Part shown: piece after piece, positions 1 to 13,300 of the stretch
Layout of the letters: each line of letters starts with the position of its first letter
Position numbering within the stretch: position 1 is the stretch's first letter
Source of the DNA: Tetrahymena thermophila SB210
Lineage: Eukaryota > Ciliophora > Oligohymenophorea > Hymenostomatida > Tetrahymenidae
Length of the DNA stretch: 64,000 bases
Assembly (NCBI RefSeq): GCF_000189635.1
Contig: NW_002476075.1
Span: forward strand, 62,001 to 126,000
Reading direction: 5' to 3'
Made by a program: the position numbers and the translations under genes
The notes under the pieces: generated by a model
What the model was told of the DNA's origin: nothing
Database searches by the model: none
What the model saw: only the letters and a program-made list of their open reading frames with translations

Positions 1-386
1 TTAGATCTAAATGTTTTTTAAATAATTTAAAAGAAATTAATTCTTCAAATTAATTTATTGATAAATTTCTATGTTATAATATTAATTTTATTTGAAATAA
101 ACAATTTAATCCATTTTAATTTTACAAAAATTTTATCTAGTAAAAATATTAAATGATATTTTAATTATTTTGATTTTTATTTATTAAAGAAAAAATTTAA
201 GAGTATTCAAGAATAATAATATATTGTACTAAAACAGATATTTAAGAAAATTTTGTTAAGTTGTTTTCTACTACAAATATGTTCTAAAATATTCTTAAAA
301 TTAAATTAATTTCATTTCAATACTTTATTGGTTTTAAAAAATATTTAAAATTGCAAAAAAATATTAAAATTTAAATCTATTTTTAC

Positions 387-857
387 AGAAAGAATAGATA
401 AATAAAAGTAGCTAATATTTTAAGTATAATGACCAGTACTGTTAATTTTCTAGTCCTGAATTCAAAAAGGCAAAAAATATTATTTTATTCTATGAATTAT
501 AAAGTCTCATGGATAAATTTTTATCATATATAATTTATTTACCTAAATAATATTTAGAAATATTAAAATAGTTATTGGTGATAAAATAAGTTTTTAAAAG
601 TATTTTAGAAGATGAATTTTATACTTTAGATGATGAATTACAAAAAATAATCTGATAAAAACTAAAAAATTGCCTCAGAGATATCACCAACAGCTAATTA
701 TGATAGATAAATTAGTATAAAATATTCTTTTAATTATAATATGGTTAAAAATATATACTTAAATTATAAAAAAAACAAACCTTCATAAGAGGATGATATT
801 CATCCATTTTTGTATACTAATTAAAAAATAGATAGAATTAATCATAAAATATTTCAT
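387..857 (+). other. Doubtful coding remnant or 3' exon(s)
   Basis: I do not recognise this. A frame opens after an acceptor-like TTTTTACAG and runs to a TGA at 653-655 (fragments such as YNDQYCQFSSPEFKKAK and ILEDEFYTLDDELQKII). A second frame, +1 to it, then reads through to a TGA at about 855-857 (SDKNQKIASEISPTANYDRQ, KPSQEDDIHPFLY). Both have a richer amino-acid mix than the surrounding AT-rich DNA. They could be joined by a very short intron (TTG|GTGATA...TTTTAG|AAG, about 31 bp), or the stretch could be a gene relic with an indel. Chance remains possible because open frames of this length are common when only TGA stops. Confidence 0.22.
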
Positions 858-3710
858 TGATATTTAATTATGAGTATTTATTATTAAAGCATTAAATGCT
901 ATATTTAAATTATTTTTTCTGATTATATCTGATTTTTTTTTCTAGTGCTTATTATGTTCACAAGTGTCTATAAGATTTAATTGGTATTGTTTCTTTATTG
1001 TTTTAAATTAGATACTAGATTCTTTATTTTCATATTTGATCTGGAAGGATATTAGTTTGTACCTGATATTTTAAATATTCTGGTTTGCTTCATAACAATC
1101 TATTTGGAAAAAGTATTTATATATATAACAAAATTTTTAAATAAAATTAAATATTTTTAAATAAAAGTGGATAATTCTAAATATTTAAAAACATTTATTT
1201 TAAAAATCAAATGAATAGCTTATTAAATTAATAACAGATAAGTAGGTGGCTTAACATTTAAATCCTATCTGTGAAATTAATTTAAATTTGAGAGTTGAAA
1301 AGTTGTAGTGGAAATTAATTACAAAACATAATTAGGAGTTGATAAAATTATTTATAATTAAGTTATTTATATTTATATTTTAAAAAAATTACTTTAGTTG
1401 TTACTTTATAAAAGAAATTATAAAAAAAAGATGCCGTAAAAAAATGAATACTCCGTATTTATCTTCTTATTTATGTTTTTTTTAAATTTAAATTTGAGGA
1501 TTTCATAAGTAAAAGCTAATCATATTCTACAAGATTTTAATTATGTCAGATCAATTTTCAATGCGTATTAAAATTAAATGATCTATTATGGATTTTTATT
1601 TTTGTAAAATTTAAAAGTCAAATAAAAAAACCAATTGATTAATTAACAATTAATTAATTCATTTATAATTTAGTTTGTCATCATTATATGATATTAAAAC
1701 TAATATAGTGATGTTTTATTTCTTTTATTTTTCAAATTAATATATAGTGAACAAATAAATCAATTAACAAAAGACTATTAATTTTTAATGTATATTTCTT
1801 TTCTCTATTATTTTATTTATCTATATTTTGAATCAATATTTAGATAGATTCCTTCATCTTTCAATTCATACATTTGTTCAAACTATATCAAATTTAATTA
1901 TAGGCAACTATTTCTAAAATTTTTTAATCTGATTGTCATTTTAACTAAATGATTAATCAATTAAGTGAAATTTTTTCTATTTACTTTTATCCATTCATTT
2001 TGTAAAACTAAAAAATTATAGTATTAATTTATTCTTTCATTTGCTTGATTTTCTTTTATATTAAAACTCAAACACTTTAGAATTTTCTTTAAAAACTACC
2101 TTTTTGGTGTTTCTTCAATTATTTTTTGTGATCATTTTTTATTTATGTATATGAATAATAGCCTATCTCAAATGAAATTCAATGAATAATTTAGGTCTAT
2201 AATATATGTTAAGGATTTGTTAATTACTTAAACTTTATTTAATGTTAAGCATTTATGTTTTAATCTAAATATTAATGAGTTTTTTTACTATTCTGAATTT
2301 TTTTGTTCTTATTATAACCTGTTCATTAAAAATGATTGAAGTTTTAAGTTTTATCATTCAGAAAATTATTGTATCACTCTACTTTATTTAATATAACATC
2401 TAAGATTAAAAATTAATAAACAGTTAAAACTATTAAAATATTTATCTAGTAGTTATTTTATCTTGAGATATTATAAACGAATTATTACAAAAACCATAAA
2501 AAATTTAAAAATCAATACAAATTTTTGATATTATGATGATAGAAATAAGCTTCTTAACAACTGATCTTTCAAAAATATATATTCTTTTAATTACTAATCT
2601 AATTTTTACTTTTTGTTATCTACATATTATAAAACGGTTTTTAATTAAATACAATATTTTTTTATTTATGGGTACTATTAGTAGAAAATACTTAAAAAAT
2701 AAAAACTAATGGTCATAAAATATATTTTTAAGACGACTTATTAAAGGAAATTGCAATATATTATTAAAAAAATTAGTACTAGCGCCTATTTTTCAGTTTT
2801 GAAAAAAGAATAAATTCTAATAAATTGGTAAAAATACATCAAAGTAGTAAATTTTAAAGAATTTAAACTATTGTTTAGAATAAAATGTTATTGAATTCAT
2901 TTTATCTAAGTAAAAAATTTGTATTAAATGCAGCAAACAGTTAGTTTAATTAATATATTGTATAAAAAAATACTTTTATTTCTATTATCTTTTAAATAAC
3001 AAATTAATTTGATAGATAAATAAATTGATTTCACTTAAAATATTTTATAAAAAACTACTTATTTAGCAATAAAGAAGCAATATATTCGATTATTTAAATA
3101 CCAAGAATATTTCATGTAAAATCTTTACAAAAACAAAAAATTAATTCATTTTTGATTGAAATTTAATAATACTTTTTTACAAGATAAATGGAAGTAAATT
3201 CTAATAAATAAAAACAATAAATTGAATTTTGTATTATTCAATGTATTTTATTTATTTTTGCAGTCTCCTATTTAATTAGATTAAGAACAATTATATTTTT
3301 ATATGTGAAATTGTATAATATATACACAAATGATAGCAAATATATACAAATATATGATTTATAAATAGTTCCCCACCTTACCTCTTTATATTATCATTAT
3401 TTAGCATATTGCTTTATCTTACTAATAATAATAATAATAATAAAGATTAAAGGATGAATGAGTCAGCTATCTTTTGATGATATATAATAAATATTATAAA
3501 AAGAAATTTAATAAATCCATCATCAAACTTGTATTTTAGTGAATTTTTAATATACACACATACATACATATAAACATACACATACACAAATTTATTCATT
3601 GAATCTGTCATTCATTCACTAAATAACAAATACAAGAAAGAAAGAGAGAAAAGGATTAATACTAAATAAAACAAAAGATAATTAAGGAGTTTATTCCTCA
3701 AGAGTCTTTC
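858..3710. other. AT-rich intergenic DNA, no convincing gene
   Basis: The stretch is mostly A/T runs. It includes a perfect (TAA)7 tract at 3423-3443 and a CA/TA-rich low-complexity tract at 3551-3590, just before the next gene. Short open frames exist, for example around 940-1100, but all three frames look similar there, so I call none of them. The last 150 bp probably hold the promoter and 5' UTR of the gene starting at 3711. Confidence 0.6.
3423..3443. repeat. (TAA)7 trinucleotide microsatellite
   Basis: Seven perfect TAA units are read directly, about 270 bp upstream of the start codon at 3711. No function is inferred. Confidence 0.9.
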
Positions 3711-4742
3711 ATGAAAAAAGATTCTTTCGCTGATACTAGCGATAATAGGGATCATATGCTAACTCTATCAACTTAAAGCCAAGAAGATGAGTAGCTTCAT
3801 CATTAAAGAAACTCAGTTGCAGTTGAGAATTAGAGCAACAAAATTAATAAACACTTCTTGTAAAAAAACAAAGGTTTAGAAGAAGGTAGTGATCTTACTA
3901 GTGAAAGTACTACTAATTAAAAAAGTATTGATATAAAACGAGGATTCAAATCCACTACTCGCAATAAAGAAAAACTTTCTTTGGTTCTGAATGAAATCTC
4001 TCGCGCTGCTGGGAGCAGATCAAAGACCTCCATAATTGCAGCAGAAGAGTTTTCCTAAAAGAATTCCTGCTAGTAAAAGTGGGTTAACACCAACCTTGAA
4101 GACTAACAAGATCATTTTTAGAGTTGCGAAGATTTAGATAATGATCATGATGATTAATATAAACTAAGAAAAACATCTATAGTATCTATTTATTGCAAGA
4201 AAAATGACATAACGTTTGTATCCTCACCTGAAGAGTTTGCACTAAAGGTAATGAACAACAAAAGTAATGTCGATGAAGAAACTCCTCATCTTTCACAGCT
4301 CTAAATTGAACTGATTATTAGCAACAAGGATTGTGAAGAAAATTCTCATAATTCTATGTAAAACTAGTAATAGACTACTTAAACTTGTCAAAAAAAAATT
4401 CCTCCTTAAAAATTCTCTACTGAAACAGACCCTTTAAACGAAAACAGATGGGTCTAATCACCTGCTAATGGAATACTCCAGAAATACCATGCGATTAGTG
4501 AAGTAGAAATATAATTAGAAGAGAAAGAGGTCCAGCTTATAGAGGATGATGATTATAATTTAATGATATCAAGTCCGCATTCAAACAGCTCCTACCAGAA
4601 AGCAATTTAAATCCATAACAGCTTGCTAAAGGAGTTTTAAAATGAATGCAAGAAGACAGAACAATCTGCTTCTAGTTTTAGTTAAAAAATAAGCGCTTTT
4701 GACCTTCTAATTTCCCTCCAACAAAACATTAAAAATTATTGA
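3711..4742 (+). CDS. Hypothetical Ser/Gln-rich protein, 343 aa
   Basis: This is a single exon of 344 codons from ATG to TGA, open only if TAA and TAG are read as Gln. The protein is hydrophilic and rich in Ser, Asn, Gln, Glu and Lys, with no signal peptide or membrane segment. A less disordered stretch lies near the middle (IVSIYCKKNDITFVSSPEEF). The C-terminal half is acidic then mixed (EVEIQLEEKEVQLIEDDD, then NSLLKEFQNECKKTEQ) and ends in LLISLQQNIKNY. I recognise no domain. The start was chosen as the first ATG in frame after an A-rich leader, and GC content rises sharply at the coding boundaries. It has no close neighbours and is the only plus-strand gene in the first 24 kb. It could be a regulatory or scaffold protein, but nothing in the sequence shows this. 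Confidence 0.85.
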
Positions 4743-6828
4743 TTGAACTCACTCACTCACCCACCCAATTTCTAATCGATATAACTTTCACAATTTAACT
4801 CAGTAGTTTTTATATAGAATTCATTTAAAATTAAAAAAAAACAAAAAAGCAAAGCAAACCAAAAACCAACCAAAGAGAAAAACAAAAACAACACTCTAAT
4901 TAATTACCAACGAAAGGAGTTTTAATTAAAGAAAATTTCTGATATGTATATTTTTTGCAAAAATTAAATTTTAAATACTTTTCAAAAAATAATATCAGAA
5001 ATACCATTTCCCTTTATTTATTTATTAAATTACTCACGTAAGATCTGCTTTAATTTTTAATAGCTTAACTAATTTTTCTTTAATTCTAACTTAACTAAAA
5101 TCTTGAAATTCATTCATTGTTTTATAAACTTTTTTAAATAAGTCAATTCAATTATTTATAATCACCATCTAACCTACTTTTGAATATAACTATTTTCAAT
5201 AATAATATAATAACATTAATAATTATTCCCTATTCAATCTTCTATGCCCACAATACTAATAACTCTCACTACTTAGTAGATTAAAGAAATAATAATATCA
5301 TAATGTAATATAAGGATCTTTAGGCAATTCATAAATATGTAATTTAATAAGTCATTCTTAAAAAGAGAATAAATATATTTATAAGTTAATTTAATATTTA
5401 TCTTGCTAATATAGGCGGCCTTTAATAATTTAAAAATCGAATGATTACCTCAAAATAATAAAATTGGTTTAAGATCACAACAGCTGATAAAAAAGCTTTT
5501 TATATTTATAACTTAATCAGCTCCTAACCAATTTAAATAAGAATTCAAAAAAATAAGTTGTGACAGATAGTTATATTTTAATAGACTTAAATATGTTATA
5601 CTGAATACAAAAAATTATAACAATAATAATCTACTTAATAATCTTTAATTCTAAATAACTTTCATTCTTGCTCTAAATTAAAAAGAAAACTACACACACT
5701 CAAATAATTAGTATTTAAAATACCTATAAAGAAAAAACTATTAAAACTAAATAATTAATTCTTAATCTAAGAAATTAGTTAGTTAAAATCATAAAGAGGA
5801 TATTTACTAAGATTTATGAAATATTGTTTAATTATTTGTAAGATTAAATGAAAACATAAGTTAGATGCGATTCTATCTTATAACAATCTACTAAAAATGC
5901 AATATCTAATAAACCATATGAATCAATATCCTGGCCACTAACTAACTGATTAATTAGATTATTTACTATATATTAAATTTGTTGACTACTTTATATAAAT
6001 TACTTTGCTATGTTAATCATTTAATTATATTCCTGTTTCTTGTTTGTTGTACATAAATTTGTAAAATATTACTTTTAAGGTTTTCTATTTTAAATACTTA
6101 TTATTTCCATAAAATAAAAACATTTGAACTTTATTATTAAGTTAAATAAATCAAACTAAAACCATATTAAGTAACTAAAATCAAGATAGGTAAATAAAAT
6201 AAATGCTAGTAGTCATAGCAAATTTAATAAATAATTGAAGTAACATTTAATAAAACATAAACAAAAAATTTGTTTGATAGATAGATTTATTTATATAAAG
6301 TGAATTATACTCATAAATTACAAGCCAAAGTGAATTTTGATGTTAAAAAAAAAAAAAATTAATATGGGAGTATTTTTATAAAAAATAAAATATTCTGTTT
6401 CATAAAAACAAATTAGCTTTATAATGTATTTATTTTGATTTTTTTTATTTGATTTTTATCTTGTATTATTTATATATTTTAATTAATTAATTTATTTAAT
6501 TGTCTTTTTATTTATTGTGTTTATTTATTAGGTTAATTTTTTCTTTCTTTCTTTTTCTTTTATTTAAATAATCTTTCAAAATTAATTTTATTATCTTTTT
6601 TTTTAATTTAATTATAATGATTCTTGTCTTCCTATATTTTAAAAAATACTTTTTATATATTAAGTAGAAATAAAATGCTTCCAAATGATTGATGATATTT
6701 GATGATGATGAATGAGTTTATGATGAATTTTGAAATTACCGGTACCTCATAGAGGTCCTAATTATATTTTTTAGCTTACTAATTAATATATCTAATTCTT
6801 GAATTGAGTTAATAATAATAATTATTTT
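4743..6828. other. AT-rich intergenic DNA
   Basis: No gene was recognised on either strand. The first 180 bp are A-rich with CACT/CACC repeats and are probably 3' UTR. The one structure that stands out is the nested inverted repeat at 5461-5534, listed separately. The T-rich stretch at 6540-6610 and the TGATGA repeats near 6690-6725 have no assigned role. Confidence 0.6.
5461..5534. repeat. Nested inverted repeat (possible structured RNA)
   Basis: AAATTGGTT (5461-5469) pairs with AACCAATTT (5526-5534). Inside it AGCTGAT (5482-5488) pairs with ATCAGCT (5516-5522). The two stems of 9 and 7 bp are nested in order, so the transcript of either strand could fold as one interrupted hairpin. It lies in a slightly GC-richer island (from about 5415) within very AT-rich DNA. 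It could be a small non-coding RNA, a mobile-element relic or chance. No family was recognised. Confidence 0.4.
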
Positions 6829-7229
6829 TCAATAATTATCACCTTTAAAAACTGTTTTGAGGCGCTTTTAAATAAAGCGTGCTCTCATTTCTTTGAGAGA
6901 AAGATATCTCCTTAAACATCTTAATATTGTTATTTGCACCTAAGAGTTTAATGATGGTGGAGATATTTGGATATTTAAAAACTTATTTTTCCTCAATTCA
7001 TTCATAGACATATTTAGTTAAACTTCTTTTTTATTTTTTTATTACAAATTTTTAATATTTAATTTATTATTTTTTTCTATTAATTTCCTTTGCTATTCTT
7101 TCAGATAAAGATTTTTCCCCCACTTTTAATAATTTTTTTTTTCCTCTTTTTTATTTCAAGGATATTAAATAAATTTCCCACCTCCTTATGAAATCAAATG
7201 AATTTAAAATTTGAATTACTTTCTGTCAT
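6829..7229 (-). CDS. Small hypothetical basic protein, 108 aa, two exons
   Basis: Exon 1 is 7229-7220 and encodes only ATG ACA GAA A. The intron is 7219-7146 (GTAATTC...AAAAAAG). Exon 2 is 7145-6829 and ends in TGA. Phases agree (1+2), giving 109 codons. The product starts MTEKEEKKNYQKWGKNL, is Lys/Asn/Gln-rich to about residue 55, then has a more ordered C-terminus (ISPPSLNSQVQITILRCLRR, EMRARFIQKRLK) ending TVFKGDNY. It looks like a small basic helical protein and I do not recognise the family. Two other frames are also largely open across the region but end in TGA or lack a start. It lies 135 bp downstream of the stop of the large gene at 7364-15421, on the same strand, so it is a separate unit or very closely spaced. 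Confidence 0.55.
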
Positions 7230-7363
7230 TATTTGTTAATTAATTTTTTTAATAAATGAAATAGAAAATGAATTAAAAATACAAAAAAAAGTTTTAAATT
7301 TATGATAAAAAATCTATTAACTAGCTTATCAAAAATAAATGAATAAAAAATTTAAACAAAGAC

Positions 7364-10300
7364 TCAAATTAAGTATATCAAAAATGCAGTGATTGTTATT
7401 ATTGATAAATAATTTAGAAGCGCAGAGCAATTAGAAGCCAATTCAGAACTAGCTGTCGTAAAAGTAATTGAACGTATGTTACTATCATCCATTAGTGTAT
7501 AGTTATTTCCTTCTGTATAAACTCCTATGTAGTAAACTGTGTATTTTGTATTTGGTTGCAAATTTTTTAATTATAAAATCCAAGTGATTTCAGCCTAATT
7601 TTAATTAATAATAAATTTTATAAAAATGATTTTTAATAAATTCTAAATATTAATTTAAGCTTTATTTACAGGGAAGTAAGCAGATGCTGCAGCATTCGGA
7701 TAAAGATTATCTTGATCCAAACCTTAATAAATTTGATATCCAGTAGGTTAAGAAGGAGAACCAAAAGTAATATAATCTGATCTAGTATTATCTGGAGTAG
7801 ATTAACCATTTAAAGTACATTATATAGAAAGAGGATTCAAGGTCATACCTGTACATGTGTGTAAAGGACTTGAACTTTATAAATATCTAATAGAACCTGC
7901 TACAGGTTGTTCTAAATTAGGATATGTGTATCTTGTGCTTGTTAATGCAACTGCATAAATCTAGCCACTAAATAGCAATCCCAAGTTTGTTATATATGCC
8001 CAAGTGGAGCTAATTTATCCCATAACCGTATCAGTAGCATTTGTAGCCCATTACAAGTCTGATGATTTTTTAGATGTTGGAGAGTTAGCAGCTGATCCAC
8101 CTAATGTCCTGTCAGTGAAATCTAATTATGTACCTGATTAGTTACCATTATAATCTTCAACATATACATGAGCTACAAAGTCAAAGCCAGAAGGTAAGCC
8201 TTTATTTTTAAATTTCATAAAATCAATTTAATAATATTTAATAATTACTAAAAGGAGTAATTAATTATTCTAATTCTTATAAAAGATTAATTTATTTTAA
8301 ATTCTAATTTACCAGAAATAGTGAACGAATAAGAATTTGATGCTGTGTAGGTTGTATATTCAGCCATCACATAGGGGCTAGCAAAATAATCTGTAGGATA
8401 AATTTTTGCTTTTAGCTATGGTAAACTAATTCTCTTTGAAGCTAATTTAGCTGCAAAAATGTAAATAGTGCAAGGAGAACTAACTTAAATAGTAAAATCA
8501 AATCCATCAGATTTTATAACATGGTTTGCATTATAGATTAAAGGACTGGTTGAATCTGGCTTAGAAATAATAAAATTTTGCACTCTATTAATTAATTTAA
8601 AAGTAGATATTGTAATTAATTGCTATGACACGGAACCATCAGCAGTCAAAAAAAATATAACTTAGCCAGAAGTACCTTTTCATTTTTATTCAAAAAAAAA
8701 AATGATTTTTTTGCTCATAAAAAATTTAAATTTATTATTAAACTTTTATTAGTTAATTAATTAATTTAAGTTTTAGTTAAAATGTTTTTATTTTATAAAC
8801 ATTTACCTTATGTGTATGGCCCTACAGATACCCAGAAGTATCCAACCTAATTCTAAGTATTAAAAGTCAGTTGCTATGGATAAACTGTCAAATACATTGG
8901 AATTGTTCCTAATATTCTAACATTTACATAAAGATTGCTGAAAGGAGCGTTAGTTAGTAACACTTTGATTGGATTACTTCTTCCACCTGATGGTACACTA
9001 CCTATATTATCTACTTATATTAATACGCTATTTTGGTTTGAAAATATTAAAGTAACTGGGCGAACGTTGATAAAGTTAGATGGTGCTCCAGTTTTATCCC
9101 ATTATACAAACAATTATTAAATAGAAATTTAATTAGAAATTCCTATTTAGAACGTAGTTGAAAGCTATCCAGCCTATTTTTAAAATAATAAAAATTAGTT
9201 TAATTAATTTTAATCTTGAATAGTTTTAATTTAAAATAAATGATAAATATTTATTTACCTTAATTATAATTGGAGTAAACTAAATAACAGAAGAAAAACT
9301 TGGAGAGATTATTGGTGAAATTTATAAATTTTAAGTTATAGCACTTGCTATAGAAACAGTAATTGCAGATGACCAAACTCCTGTTTACAATTAAATTTAA
9401 GGATTATCATTATTAACTGTGATAAGTGGGCCATTGTGTGTAAAAACTGGAGTTAAGAAATTATTAAGATTATTGAATGTCTGCTAAACAACCTGTAAAG
9501 TTCCACTATTATACAGAGAAACAGTCTATTTATTTTTTTTATTTAAAATTTTCAAATTTATGTTTATTTTTACATAGTTAATTAAGGTTTATTTAAAAGG
9601 TAAATTTTGATTTAGTTTTATATTTTTATATTTTGTTAAAAAAAGTTTAATTTATAATCTAAATTTACAGGGTACCCAGGTTGAACACCCTAATCGTAAG
9701 GATTAGGAATTTATGACATTTTAATAGTAATTTATTGATTAGCACTAGCAACGGTGTTTTAATTTATTTACACAGTATTCCCTATTGGTGTTACGCTTAT
9801 AGGTGTTGTTCCAGCTGGACTATAGGTTAATGATTTAGCTACCCATAAATCTGATAAATCATATCCAGATTATAACTATATACTTGTTATATCAAATGTG
9901 GTTGCAGTTCCCAATAACAAAAAGAACTGATAATCAGCCATTGTTCTAGTAAAAGATGATCCTAAATTTCATTAATTTATACAAAATTTATTGGTTTATA
10001 AAAAATAGAATCAAAAAATTATTTTTTTTTTAATAATAACGAATTATCCATAATTTATTGATTGGTTTATATTTAAAAATATTGATTTTAAATGAAGTAA
10101 CAAATCCTTAATTTATTTTTGTAATCAAAAAAAATTTTAATTTATTTTAAAGTAGTTTGGTAATTTATTTTTAGTTAAATATTTTGTTAATTATTGACAC
10201 AAATCTACTAAAATTAATTTTTGTAAAGTGAATTTAAAAAATTTTTTTAAAGGCTTAAAAAAAAAGCAAATTGAATATTTTATTTCTTTATTTTTATTGG

Positions 10301-13300
10301 GCTTAAATAATAAATAAATATTTAAAACTATATTATTACCAATATTCAGATTTTACATAAATAGAATTGAAGGTGCAGGTAAGGTTTAAGTAGCTGAAGC
10401 AGCTACATTTTATGAATAACTGTAAGCATGAGTTTTTGTCTACATGATAAAGCATTTTATATTAGGAGATTTTCCGCTTGAAGGATTTATAATACCTATC
10501 AGATTTATTGTGATAACTGTTGATGATGTTGAAGTAAAAGACTTAAGATTGCTCATTAAAATTTACCAATTTCCTACTGTGCATTAGATAGGATTATTAG
10601 CACTTATTTACAAGTCTGCTGATTAACATTATACTGACTAACCTAGTTCACTTGAATAATCGTAAGAAAATTCGAATAGGATAGAAGTATTTGAACTATA
10701 AATTAAAAAAATAAATTTAAATATTTTATTGATTTTTAGTTTTAAAAATTAATTGTTAGTTTACTCAAAATTATAGTTAGGATATAGCTATATAGTGTAA
10801 GTAGCAATTTAACCTTCATTCAAAGGTGAATATGAGAAATTTTTCACTTTTAATACCTAAGCTGACACACCTGTTGTTGCTTTTCTATTTGTTGTAGTTG
10901 TTCCTGATTCATCTAAAGTAACTTAATCATATTGAGTAGATACGACCACAACACCTGTACTAAGTTATGGTCCTATATTTTTAACATGTGGTATTGATAT
11001 AATCACTGGTTACATACCATCTACAACATATAAATAATCATCTAACTTTATTTTAACAATAGCAGCTGTTTAAGTCGTATCCATTGTACAGCTCATAAAT
11101 GTCGAAATAGCTCCAGATACCTTTTAATAAAAATAAATAAAGGGATTGCTTAGATTATCTTAAATATTGATGGAAATAATCTCATAAATACAATTGTTAA
11201 ATTTAATTTCAATTTAAATATTATTATTTTACCTGGCATCTAATGTTAGGAGCATCTAAAAAGAACGAAGGACCAAAGTCGTTAGGAAATTGGAGCTAAA
11301 TTATTCCTAAAGGTGGGACGTCATAGTTTGGATAAAAGGATACTGTATAAGTTCCTGGAAAATTAGAAACTTCATTTGCAGCTGGGTTGGAAGGGTTACC
11401 GTTATCAGGAGTTACTGTAAAATAGTTGAAGTTAATTATACCTGTGGGTAACTTCCTAAGTATATTCAAAGTTCTAACACTTCTGTTATAATCAATGGTT
11501 AATCCTTCTTGTGTTTTTGATTTAATACCAAAAAAGTTTGTTATTCCTTAAATAGGTGGATTTCTGATATCTAAAATTTATAAATTGAAGTTCATTTGTA
11601 AAAAAGTAACAAAAATTAAATATATTTATTGAAATTTTACGCAACATTCTGACATAAATCAAAGTATTAGCTGGAACCTTTTTAATACCTAAGATTGTGT
11701 AGATATTTACGTTTATTTGATAATGAGAGCTTGATGTAAGAGGTTATCCATCTATGGAAGAAATTCCAAAGAAAACTTGGATTTAAGCTGTTGGAATATT
11801 CGGGTCAGCTAATGTACTTCTTGACAAATCAAAGAAGTTAGGTGGAAATATAAGATCTATGCTACCGTTATCTGGTAAATCGTGCTAGAAGCTAAATAAG
11901 AAATCAAAATTCACATTAGTTCTCAGAGATTCAAAGTATTAACAAGTAATTTTTGCAGATGCCAATGAACCTGAGTTGAAAGGAGTGAAAGAAGCAAAAA
12001 TACCAATCTCAATAATCATTTAAGTAGTCCCTTTGATACTTAAAATCTAAAGAGTTCCTTAAAAGTCTGAAGCAAATGAAGGATTCGTAATCCCTGTAAA
12101 ATAAAACGTGATTTGCTATTGCTGCAAAATATTCTGTTCATAAATAAAAAGTGTTTTTTTAAATATTTTATTTTTTTTTATAATTTACTGAATTAACAAA
12201 GAAAAGAACCCAGCCAGCTTTAGGATAAGTTTTACATGGAATTTTAACAGTGCTACCAACACCGATATAGCAAGAGAGTCCATTTCTTGGTAGAATATAT
12301 TACATAGGAGTAGTATTTTGAAGCTACGGAAATATAAAAACTAAGTAGTCTCCAGTGATTAATCCTTTATTTACTCCTGGAGTGTAAAATATAGATGTTG
12401 TTGACATTTAACTGACTCCTGCAGGATTAAATATAGGAGCAGGGTTAGAAGGGTTGTTAGGATTTTATGAAGCAGTGGAAGGTTGACACACAGGTATAGT
12501 TGTAGTATCTTAAAATATTAGCTACTCTAATCTATAATTTGTTACATATATTTGTATCTTTATCGTTAGGGCAGAGTTGGTCATTGATGGGTTCTTAAAA
12601 TTTGGGAAATGAAATTCAACTTAGGAGTTAGCAGTAATTTGTCCATAATTTGTTATCTAAACTGTGACAGGAGTAGCACTTGCTGTTGATGAAGTTACTT
12701 GGCACAACAAATCTCCATTTAATTAGATTGCTTTTATATAAATTTATTTAAATAACGAAAAGATTTATTATTTATTCTTTTTTAAGTTATACGTAACATA
12801 GACTAAATTCCATAGCAAGGAAAGTTTGATAAGGAGTACGACAAGCTTGTAAGGCCTAAGTCATTAGCAAATGCTGCTGCTCCTGTACCATCTACTATTG
12901 GAAAAGTTATTACAACTCTACTAGTCTATTGAGTATAATCTGAGAGCCACTGACTTTAAGGTAAATTTTGGCTTGCTTTAAAGTAAAATTTCATCATGCT
13001 GTTTTGCTAACAATCGTAAGATAGTTGAACGATATTAAAATTAGCAGTTACAGGTAAGATACCTGGTGGAGTTTATGTATTATACATAGTAGAGTGATTC
13101 TAAATATTTGTAGTACCTGTAGCCTATATTTATATATTAAATTTTATTTAATTCAATCTTTTTTAATCAAAATAAACATTTATAAATAGCAAAACAAACT
13201 TACAACAATAGAAACACCAATAGGATAATTAGCATAAGAACTTAAAATATTTTAGACATTAATAGAAACTGTAATAGGAGTTGAAACTAATACTCCTGGA

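Noticed and set aside
940..1150. Plus-strand hydrophobic open frames (e.g. LVLIMFTSVYKIQ)
   Set aside because: At least two frames look equally good, there is no start or splice support, and the composition is that of random AT-rich DNA.
6829..7190. Minus-strand frame with an in-frame TGA (reads SLSERIAKEIN... TGA ...KYPNISTIIKLLG), considered as a selenoprotein or pseudogene
   Set aside because: It has no start codon or selenium-insertion evidence. The alternative frame gives a complete, phase-consistent two-exon gene.
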